Source: Clostridia bacterium (GTDB lineage: Bacteria > Bacillota_A > Clostridia > TANB77 > CAG-508). Taken from it: a stretch of 6,408 bases of DNA. The DNA is taken from NCBI GenBank assembly GCA_022791475.1, contig JAAVZD010000070.1, positions 1 through 6,408 of the forward strand. Direction: 5' to 3'. Position 1 is the first letter of the stretch. Every line of letters begins with the position of its first letter. A program made the translations under genes and the position numbers. The notes beneath the pieces were generated by a model, which saw only the letters and a program-made list of their open reading frames with translations, was not told the origin of the DNA and did not search any database. This document shows positions 1-4,884 of this stretch, piece after piece.

Positions 1-46
1 AAAAAGCCCCGACCCCACGGTTCGCAGCCCGCAAAATCAGAACTTT
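1..46 (-). terminator. Intrinsic terminator of tRNA-Lys, G·U-rich 18-bp hairpin
   Basis: Read on the minus strand just after the tRNA, bases 46-29 pair without a break with bases 20-3, leaving an 8-nt loop (28-21). The 18 pairs include 8 G·U wobbles. The run of T begins inside the stem base and continues to the window edge (5-1), so the end of the T-tract is not visible. The wobble pairs become A/C mismatches on the plus strand, so the structure works only in the direction of tRNA transcription. It starts 4 nt past the tRNA 3' end. Confidence 0.75.
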
Positions 47-49
47 AAA

Positions 50-122
50 TGCGCCCTCAGGGACTCGAACCCTGGACAAATAGATTAAGAGTCTACTGCT
101 CTACCAACTGAGCTAAGGGCGC
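50..122 (-). tRNA. tRNA-Lys (anticodon CTT)
   Basis: This is a complete 73-nt cloverleaf without an encoded CCA end. The acceptor stem GCGCCCT (122-116) pairs with AGGGCGC (57-51), and the discriminator base is A (position 50). The D arm is GCTC/GAGC. The anticodon stem GTAGA/TCTAT closes with one G·U pair around the loop CTCTTAA, giving anticodon CTT at 89-87, which reads the Lys codon AAG. The variable loop TTGTC carries G46 (position 77), and the T arm is CAGGG-TTCGAGT-CCCTG. It has its own promoter about 30 nt upstream and a terminator directly downstream, so it looks like a single-gene transcript unless more tRNAs lie beyond the terminator outside the window. Confidence 0.97.
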
Positions 123-158
123 ATATACAATCTTGAATATTTCCTTACGACACGAAAT

Positions 159-187
159 ATTTTATCGCAAGGAGAGAGAAAAGTCAA
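159..187 (-). promoter_or_regulatory. Sigma-A type promoter of tRNA-Lys
   Basis: On the minus strand the -35 box TTGACT (187-182) and the -10 box TAAAAT (164-159) are separated by exactly 17 nt. Each matches the consensus at 5 of 6 positions. Transcription would start near 152, leaving a leader of about 30 nt to be removed before the mature tRNA 5' end at 122. Confidence 0.8.
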
Positions 188-382
188 CCCCTATTTCTAC
201 AAAATATTGCAAAATATTTCAAATATAGATTATGCTATTTTTGTTGCACTTTTACGAGGAAATCAAGAAAGGCAAAAGCCGGCCCGGAGCCTTCAAATTC
301 TGGCGCGCTTTCCTCCCTGAGGCAGTTTTTAGCCGGGCAGGGGGAAAGGGCATCCAGGTTATTCACAATATCTGGCAACTGT
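188..382. other. Gap between trxA and the tRNA promoter; no gene, imperfect inverted repeat
   Basis: I see no credible gene here. An open frame continues opposite the 3' end of trxA but has no ribosome binding site and resembles no family. The gap holds an imperfect inverted repeat, 308-319 against 338-348 (11 pairs with one bulged base), around an 18-nt loop. Neither strand has a T-run directly after it, so it is not a classical terminator, though it lies where trxA transcription should end. A second weak, bulged GC-rich hairpin sits near 264-294. Either could contribute to 3'-end formation or mRNA stability. Confidence 0.4.
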
Positions 383-691
383 TTACCGTAATAATTTTTC
401 CAGTATTTCACGGGACTGGACGCCAACCAGACGGTTCACGGCAGCACCGTTTTTAAATAAAATTAAAGTCGGGATGTTCATCACCTGATATTTCATTGCG
501 ATTTCTTCATTGTCGTCAACATTTAACTTGCCAATGACGGCAGAATCCGAAAATTCTTCTGCCATTTTTTCGATTAGCGGGGCCATCATTTTACAAGGAC
601 CGCACCAATCTGCATAGAAATCTACCAGGACTGGCTTATCCGATTTTAATACCTCCATTTCGAAATTTTCGGTTGTAAATATTTTTTCCAT
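383..691 (-). CDS. trxA: Thioredoxin
   Basis: This 102-residue protein is a single thioredoxin domain of the usual full length for TrxA. It is a cytoplasmic dithiol-disulfide oxidoreductase that reduces target proteins such as ribonucleotide reductase and is itself normally recycled by thioredoxin reductase. The sequence shows the active site WCGPC at residues 29-33 preceded by VDFYAD, the buried Asp at 24, the cis-proline in IPT (Pro74), and the C-terminal glycine of RLVG near 90. There is no signal peptide. The start is fixed by AAAGGAGA (708-701), ten bases before the ATG. No thioredoxin reductase gene lies in the window. It is the last gene of a probable trmB / small gene / trxA unit, 40 nt after the small gene. 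I see no strong promoter directly in front of it. Confidence 0.95.
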   Translation of the reverse strand: MEKIFTTENFEMEVLKSDKPVLVDFYADWCGPCKMMAPLIEKMAEEFSDSAVIGKLNVDDNEEIAMKYQVMNIPTLILFKNGAAVNRLVGVQSREILEKLLR

Positions 692-731
692 TAAGATTAT
701 TCTCCTTTCTTTTTGGTTTATTCCTTTTTTG

Positions 732-869
732 CTACTTTTTTTTCGCTTTATTTATTATTTTTTCTACTTCTTTCAAACTTTTATGCCATTTTAGTATTTG
801 CCGGTTTAATGCTTCCTTATCACTGGTAGAACTGCGTAAATTCTGTGTGATTTTTGTTTTAAAATCCAT
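732..869 (-). CDS. Possible small basic protein (45 aa), unknown function
   Basis: A 45-codon frame runs from ATG (869) to TAG (732) in the gap between trmB and trxA, reading the same way. The product is Lys-rich (11 Lys, 2 Arg against 5 Asp/Glu), with one Trp in LKWHK (26-30) and a C-terminal half that could form an amphipathic helix ending in KAKKK. I recognise no family. The ATG has only a weak GGGAAG upstream. An in-frame GTG at 881, giving 49 aa, lies 7 nt after AAGGAAAAGG and may be the real start. It sits 41 nt after trmB and 40 nt before trxA, spacing expected of a real operon member. The Lys-rich composition could also simply reflect A-rich DNA, so coding is uncertain. Confidence 0.42.
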   Translation of the reverse strand: MDFKTKITQNLRSSTSDKEALNRQILKWHKSLKEVEKIINKAKKK

Positions 870-910
870 TTTGCTTCCCACAATTGAGCCTTTTCCTTAG
901 TATATGCGGA

Positions 911-1546
911 TTATCGGCTTGCTATTAGCTTGCAGATGGGATTGCCCAAAGAGGAAAATTTTGTTTCGTACTCGGTCATCACATTGCCTTCGGCCATAGG
1001 GCTGTGATGGAGGTCTTTCGTGTAAGCGGCGATTTTCCATCCGGATTCCGGGATAGAAAGCAGCGAATAGGCAAAAAGCCCCTGGTTGTCGGTTTTAAAT
1101 TCCAGGGTACCGTCTTTTGCCAAAATTTGTCCGTAAATTTTCATAAATTCCGGAGAAGTCAGGCGCCTTTTGGCATGGCGGTCTTTCGGCCAGGGGTCGG
1201 AAAAATTCAGGTAAATGCGGTTTACTTCCCCCGGTGAAAATATTTCTGTTAAGGATTTTGCATCAAGGCAGAGAAAATGGATGTTTGCCAAATCCATTTT
1301 TTCCCTTTTTTTGATAGCATGTAACAGTACGCTGGGATAACGTTCAATCCCGATGAAATTGATCCGGGGGCAGCGTTCGGCTAATTCCATAATAAATTTT
1401 CCTTTGCCCATGCCAATTTCTACCTCGAGGGGATGCCCGTTGCCAAAAAGTTCCCGAAAACGCCCTTTGTATTGTTCCGGTTGGCTGATTACATAGGGGC
1501 TGGAGGCAATGGCTTCTTCAGAGCCAGGAATATGGCGTAATCGCAT
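911..1546 (-). CDS. trmB: tRNA (guanine-N7-)-methyltransferase
   Basis: The 211-residue product is the S-adenosylmethionine-dependent enzyme that makes m7G at position 46 of tRNA variable loops. It is cytoplasmic, and its length is normal for bacterial TrmB. Visible hallmarks in order are the SAM-binding loop EIGMGKG (43-49), the acidic end of strand 2 in GIERY (66-70), Asp95 in CLDAK, the signature FSDPWPKDRHAKRRL (115-129), FKTDN (150-154) and TEYETKF (191-197). The frame stays open far upstream, but the ATG at 1546 is chosen because GGGAGGG (1561-1555) lies 8 nt before it, MRLR is a typical start for clostridial TrmB, and the promoter -10 box lies 38 nt upstream. It is first in a unit with a possible small gene and trxA. 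The tRNA-Lys at 50-122 has the G46 substrate base. Confidence 0.95.
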   Translation of the reverse strand: MRLRHIPGSEEAIASSPYVISQPEQYKGRFRELFGNGHPLEVEIGMGKGKFIMELAERCPRINFIGIERYPSVLLHAIKKREKMDLANIHFLCLDAKSLTEIFSPGEVNRIYLNFSDPWPKDRHAKRRLTSPEFMKIYGQILAKDGTLEFKTDNQGLFAYSLLSIPESGWKIAAYTKDLHHSPMAEGNVMTEYETKFSSLGNPICKLIASR

Positions 1547-1558
1547 GTTGTCAACCCT

Positions 1559-1607
1559 CCCGAAATGGTTAAAATTTATTTGTATTTTACCAGAGCCCGA
1601 AATGGTT
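1559..1607. repeat. 12-bp direct repeat in the trmB promoter and leader
   Basis: CCCGAAATGGTT occurs at 1559-1570 and again, identical, at 1596-1607, with starts 37 bp apart. One copy lies between the trmB -35 and -10 boxes and just touches the -35 box. The other overlaps the trmB ribosome binding site. It may be a pair of regulator sites or a short chance duplication. Confidence 0.6.
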
Positions 1608-1612
1608 TGCAA
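1584..1612 (-). promoter_or_regulatory. Promoter of trmB (and probably trxA)
   Basis: On the minus strand the -35 box TTGCAA (1612-1607) and the -10 box TAAAAT (1589-1584) are 17 nt apart. The predicted start near 1577 gives a leader of about 30 nt carrying the strong GGGAGGG ribosome binding site. No other convincing promoter is seen before trxA, so this may drive the whole unit. Confidence 0.7.
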
Positions 1613-1679
1613 GGGTTTCTTTACCAAAGGGCGAGGCACTTGGCCTTGGCAGGGCGCTACAAATTTTTTCGTGCAGAAT

Positions 1680-1708
1680 TTGACGTTGTGTAGTATAATA
1701 TTGATAAA
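1680..1708 (+). promoter_or_regulatory. Candidate promoter of the DUF4145/SH3 gene
   Basis: TTGACG (1680-1685) is followed after 17 nt by GATAAA (1703-1708), a 4-of-6 match for a -10 box. A perfect TATAAT also lies at 1694-1699, only 8 nt after TTGACG and with no good -35 box at its own correct distance. One of the two is probably the working -10 box. Either would start transcription about 35-45 nt before the GTG start. Confidence 0.5.
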
Positions 1709-1751
1709 TACCGGGAACTGTTTTTGACAGCACACAAAGGAGGAGGCAATA

Positions 1752-2636
1752 GTGAGTACTGGGGACAACAACCGTTGGAGGCGAATACAGGTAGGAGTCA
1801 AAGATACAGAACGGCTGATCGGGCAAAAAGATTATAACGGCGCCATGATGAAGGCACGTCAAACATTGGAATTTATGGTAAAACTGTTGGCGGAACGCGA
1901 CAATATCCCCAACAATGGCGATTTGAAAAGTACAATTGATGCCCTGTACCAAAACCGGCGCATAAGCAGGACCACTTGTGAACATTACCATAAAATACGG
2001 ATTATCGGCAATAAAGCGGCCCATGAAGGGAATAAATCGGCACACAGCGCCAATCAGGCTTACCGCCTACTTTCTCAGGAAATGTATGGCTTTACAGATG
2101 CTTACCAATCCGGAGGCCGGCCAAGTACGCGGCAAAATGTCCGCCGGGCGCCTGCCAGGAACCGTAATTATGGCCGTAAGCGCCCCGGAAAGAAAAAACG
2201 TCCGGTATTCACGGTTTTTGACTTATGGAAGCTTTTGATCCCTGCCCTTTGTATTGTTTTGCTGTTTTTAGTAATTCGGGTAATAAAACCGGACTCAGAC
2301 GACAAGGAATCTTTGGCAAGGGAAACCAGTACAGAACTGCTCCCCACATCTTCGGACATGGTAGCTACGCCTACTACCCCGCCTGCTACTACAGACGGAA
2401 ATGGCGGGGAAACAGAACCGATGCCTACTACAGCCGGGGAACCTGCCGGCACTGTTTATAAAGCATCTACAGAATTAAATGTACGGCCTCAGCCGAATAC
2501 CAACGAGGGGAGGATCGGGATGCTGGACCGGGGTACTGTGGTGGAATATGTAAGGAAACACGATGAAGAATGGGCTGTCATCATGTACAATGGAAAGGAA
2601 GCCTATGTGGCCAGTGAATATCTGATAAGGGAATAA
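1752..2636 (+). CDS. Membrane-anchored DUF4145 (HEPN-like) protein with outside SH3b domain
   Basis: The 294-residue protein has three visible parts. Residues 8-112 resemble DUF4145, a helical HEPN-like domain, with ARQTLEFMVKLL (35-46) and the typical KIRIIGNKAAHEG (81-93). An Arg/Lys-rich stretch (123-150) precedes one membrane helix at 159-177, placing the N-terminus inside. A Thr/Pro/Glu-rich stalk (185-232) leads to a bacterial SH3 domain (234-292), with LNVRPQPN, W274 and AYVASEYL. SH3b domains usually bind cell wall. There is no cleavable signal peptide, so the helix acts as a signal anchor. The start is GTG, chosen for AAAGGAGG (1737-1744) just upstream. It stands alone, divergent from trmB and converging on the PAP2 gene. 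I do not know its function. The layout suggests coupling of a wall-facing sensor to an internal domain, which is inference. HEPN domains are often RNases, but a typical R-x4-6-H motif is not clear here. Confidence 0.85.
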   Translation: MSTGDNNRWRRIQVGVKDTERLIGQKDYNGAMMKARQTLEFMVKLLAERDNIPNNGDLKSTIDALYQNRRISRTTCEHYHKIRIIGNKAAHEGNKSAHSANQAYRLLSQEMYGFTDAYQSGGRPSTRQNVRRAPARNRNYGRKRPGKKKRPVFTVFDLWKLLIPALCIVLLFLVIRVIKPDSDDKESLARETSTELLPTSSDMVATPTTPPATTDGNGGETEPMPTTAGEPAGTVYKASTELNVRPQPNTNEGRIGMLDRGTVVEYVRKHDEEWAVIMYNGKEAYVASEYLIRE

Positions 2637-2641
2637 AGAAG

Positions 2642-2655
2642 CGCCGTATACGGCG
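2642..2655. terminator. 14-bp perfect palindrome between convergent genes, possible bidirectional terminator
   Basis: CGCCGTATACGGCG is a perfect palindrome 6 nt after the stop codon of the DUF4145/SH3 gene and 36 nt past the stop of the converging PAP2 gene. The longest clear T-tract is weak: CTTCTTTATT follows on the minus strand, and none follows on the plus strand. A second hairpin candidate (CCGG arms with a GGAA/TTCC core, about 2672-2694) lies beside it. Position favours a terminator for the minus-strand pair, but the sequence alone does not prove it. Confidence 0.4.
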
Positions 2656-2691
2656 GGAAAACGAAGGCCGGAAGGAAAGTTCCATACCGGG

Positions 2692-3243
2692 TCATTGTTT
2701 TTCCGCCATTTTTTCTTGATGCTTTTGAAAGGCCATTATCCGGCATGCCACCCATCCGGAAGCCAGGCCAATCAATATGCCGCCGGCTACGTCACTGGGA
2801 TAATGTACCCCTAAGTAAAGGCGGGAAAAGGCAAGCAATCCGGCCAGGACCAGCAGGGGCAGGCCATATTTATGCGGCAGCATACGCCAACAAACCATCG
2901 CCGCTGCAAAAGCGGCACAGGAATGGCCGGAAGGGAAAGAATAATCCATTTGGGGCCCGAGAAGCGCCACAAGCCCTTCTACCACATCGTATGGCCGGGG
3001 ACGTGCTACGGCAGGTTTGATCCAGACATTGGTAATGAGCGCGCCGACCATTAGGGCCAACAAAGCGGCCATGCCTGTTTTGCGCGTCTGTTTCCAGAAA
3101 AGGAGCAGTAAGGCCAATAGAATCCAGAACCACCCTGCATTTCCCAAAAAGGTTACTGCTTTCCAAAACGGGGTCATCCAATCCTGCCGAAGGGACTGGA
3201 TCCATAACAGGAAGTTTTGGTCAAACAATGTGAAAACGTCCAT
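2692..3243 (-). CDS. PAP2-family membrane phosphatase (undecaprenyl-diphosphatase-like)
   Basis: This 183-residue integral membrane protein carries all three motifs of the PAP2/type 2 phosphatidic acid phosphatase superfamily: K-x6-RP (K76 to RP 83-84), PSGH (104-107) and SR-x5-H-x3-D (S140, R141, H147, D151). His107 and His147 are the expected catalytic pair. Hydrophobic segments near 26-50, 55-72, 108-120, 126-142 and 150-170 fit the usual multi-helix fold with the active site on the outer face. Relatives hydrolyse undecaprenyl pyrophosphate (BcrC-like) or lipid phosphates. Motifs alone do not choose between these substrates. AGGAG (3260-3256) precedes the ATG by 12 nt, a slightly long gap. 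It lies 30 nt after the TRIC-family gene with no promoter between them, so the two are probably one transcript. Confidence 0.9.
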   Translation of the reverse strand: MDVFTLFDQNFLLWIQSLRQDWMTPFWKAVTFLGNAGWFWILLALLLLFWKQTRKTGMAALLALMVGALITNVWIKPAVARPRPYDVVEGLVALLGPQMDYSFPSGHSCAAFAAAMVCWRMLPHKYGLPLLVLAGLLAFSRLYLGVHYPSDVAGGILIGLASGWVACRIMAFQKHQEKMAEKQ

Positions 3244-3273
3244 AATTTAAAAAATCTCCTAATCCATGAATTT

Positions 3274-3918
3274 TTACATGGCAGTGGGCAAGTTCCATTT
3301 ATAACGCCTTGCCAGTATCCGGATCGTTACCACCAGCAATGCGCTAATGACCATGGCCAGATTATGGCCGATAATACCCATCAGCAATGTGTAAGATACA
3401 GCCCCGGCAATGGAAGCACAGGCATAAATATGTTTTTTTAATATTGCCGGCGTTTGCCCAGCCATAATGTCCCGCAAAACACCTCCGCCTACTCCGGTTA
3501 TGCTTCCGAGGAAAATGATCAAAAACCGGTAATCACCCAGGCCGGTTTCTACGGCTGTATCAATACCGGTTACGGTAAACGCGCCCAGCCCGATAGCGTC
3601 CATCAAATTCATTGCCCTTTCATAGGTTTCCGACTTCAGCACTTCCAGGGTTATCCGGGAAAAACGTATAATAGTGAAAAGCACCAATACGGCGAGAAAA
3701 GCAGTCAATACGTAAACCGGTTTCACAAACAGTATAGGCGGGTGTATGCCAATAAGCAAGTCCCGCAACATCCCCCCTCCTACGGCAGTGGTCACGCCAA
3801 GCACAATGACCCCTAACAAATCCAGCTGTTTCTGGACAGCTACCATTGCCCCCGAACAGGCGAAAGCAACCGTTCCGATCAGCTCTATTATTAAAAATAT
3901 ATTGATGGTTTCTGACAT
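3274..3918 (-). CDS. TRIC/UPF0126 family membrane protein (YicG-like putative cation channel)
   Basis: The 214-residue product is a multi-helix membrane protein with two homologous halves, each holding the glycine-rich family motif: GGGMLRD (47-53) and GGGVLRD (144-150). This duplicated layout is that of PF03458 (UPF0126/TRIC), whose prokaryotic members have been shown to form trimeric cation channels. The physiological ion and role here are unknown. Hydrophobic segments lie near 6-27, 33-49, 64-85, 106-123, 131-146, 165-182 and 186-202. The frame is open 20 codons further upstream, but the ATG at 3918 is preferred because GGAG (3929-3926) lies 7 nt before it and the longer start has no ribosome binding site. 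It leads a two-gene unit with the PAP2 phosphatase and has a strong promoter at 4006-4034, leaving a leader of about 80 nt. Confidence 0.9.
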   Translation of the reverse strand: MSETINIFLIIELIGTVAFACSGAMVAVQKQLDLLGVIVLGVTTAVGGGMLRDLLIGIHPPILFVKPVYVLTAFLAVLVLFTIIRFSRITLEVLKSETYERAMNLMDAIGLGAFTVTGIDTAVETGLGDYRFLIIFLGSITGVGGGVLRDIMAGQTPAILKKHIYACASIAGAVSYTLLMGIIGHNLAMVISALLVVTIRILARRYKWNLPTAM

Positions 3919-4005
3919 GGCATTTCTCCGTACGTAAGCCCATAAACAAGTGTGGGAAATAGTTGGACAAGGATGCATTTAAAAATTTCTTCTGTATAAG
4001 GATAT

Positions 4006-4034
4006 AGTATATAGTTATGGTTTGTTTTTGTCAA
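4006..4034 (-). promoter_or_regulatory. Promoter of the TRIC-PAP2 unit
   Basis: On the minus strand a perfect TTGACA (4034-4029) is followed after 17 nt by TATACT (4011-4006), a 5-of-6 -10 box. The predicted start lies near 4000, about 80 nt before the ATG at 3918. This is the best promoter match in the window. Confidence 0.8.
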
Positions 4035-4082
4035 TTGCCAATGAAGGCCAGAATTGCTGCAACGGCAAACCATAATAACCTA

Positions 4083-4111
4083 TGGACAATTTGCCATATA
4101 ACGTCTAAAAT
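4083..4111 (+). promoter_or_regulatory. Promoter of the lit-flippase unit
   Basis: TGGACA (4083-4088) and TAAAAT (4106-4111) are 17 nt apart, each 5 of 6 to consensus. The predicted start near 4118 gives a leader of about 26 nt. It is back-to-back with the TRIC promoter, the two -35 boxes being 48 bp apart. Confidence 0.7.
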
Positions 4112-4143
4112 AGAGGAAATATTAAAAGTGAGGATTAATTCTT

Positions 4144-4857
4144 ATGAAGGTTTTACACAATTTCTTGGGTGTTTTGTGGGCCTTTTCCCTTGTGATAACT
4201 TTACTTATTACTTCTGTGGAAGCGGTCACTTATTGGATGCCGGGCTATTATGAAAAAGAATACAGGAAACACCAGGTTTTGGACAATGTCCCGATGGAGA
4301 TGGATGACTTGCTGGAAGTTACAGATGAAATGATGGCTTATTTGCGCGGGGACCGGGAGGATTTGCATGTCCCCACAATTGTAGGAGGGCAGGAAAGGGA
4401 ATTTTTCAATGAAAGGGAAATTGCCCACATGGAAGATGTAAGGGGGTTGTTTTTAGGTGCCCTGGCCATCCGCCAAGGCTGTATGCTGCTGATGATAATG
4501 GTAATCCTTTTGTTCTTGCTTATGAGGGTAAAGATCGGGCAGGTTTTGCCACGGATGGTTTGTATCGGTACCACATTATTTTTTGCTGTATCAGTGCTTA
4601 TAGCTATGGTGGTATCCTCTGATTTTTCAAAATACTTTGTGGTTTTCCACAAAATATTTTTTAATAACGACCTGTGGATTTTAGACCCTAGGACAGACTT
4701 GTTAATTAACATTGTGCCGGAGCCGTTTTTTATGGATACGGCTTTGCGGATTGCTGCTATTTTTGGCTGCAGTGTAATTGCAGTATTTTTGTTAAGTGCA
4801 TTATGGGCGTGGCGGACAAAGTTGCTTCAAAAAGCAGGGAGGGAAAAAGGAAAGTAA
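4144..4857 (+). CDS. lit: DUF1461/TIGR01906 membrane protein, Lit-family lipoprotein transacylase homologue
   Basis: This 237-residue protein has four membrane helices (about 7-28, 102-126, 138-157, 197-222) with two loops predicted outside. It matches the DUF1461/TIGR01906 family. Characterised members named Lit, in enterococci and Bacillus, move an acyl chain within diacylated lipoproteins to give the lyso form, which lowers host TLR2 recognition. Family-typical blocks are AHMEDVRGLF (94-103, after the first outside loop) and FHKIFFNNDLWIL (168-180), followed by the LINIVPEPFF block (187-196). His95 and His169 are my candidates for catalytic residues. The ribosome binding site is GTGAGG (4128-4133), 10 nt before the ATG. 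It is first in a unit with the flippase-like gene, 27 nt downstream. Family assignment is firm. The transacylase activity is inferred from the family, and no lipoprotein gene is in the window. Confidence 0.8.
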   Translation: MKVLHNFLGVLWAFSLVITLLITSVEAVTYWMPGYYEKEYRKHQVLDNVPMEMDDLLEVTDEMMAYLRGDREDLHVPTIVGGQEREFFNEREIAHMEDVRGLFLGALAIRQGCMLLMIMVILLFLLMRVKIGQVLPRMVCIGTTLFFAVSVLIAMVVSSDFSKYFVVFHKIFFNNDLWILDPRTDLLINIVPEPFFMDTALRIAAIFGCSVIAVFLLSALWAWRTKLLQKAGREKGK

Positions 4858-4884
4858 AGATCAAATGAGGCGCAGGAGGCTTGT

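Noticed and set aside
232..456. Open frame on the plus strand opposite the end of trxA
   Set aside because: It overlaps trxA antisense, has no ribosome binding site and shows no recognisable domain.
1723..1728. TTGACA just before the DUF4145/SH3 gene as a -35 box
   Set aside because: A -10 box at the right distance would fall on the ribosome binding site near the start codon, and no such box is present.
1547..1801. N-terminal extension of trmB giving a 296-residue protein
   Set aside because: The extra 85 residues match nothing in TrmB, cover the promoter and the start of the divergent gene, and ignore the strong GGGAGGG site before the ATG at 1546.
3919..3978. Longer start for the TRIC-family gene at 3978
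   Set aside because: It has no ribosome binding site and adds a non-hydrophobic, Cys/His-containing stretch not typical of the family. The ATG at 3918 has GGAG at good spacing.
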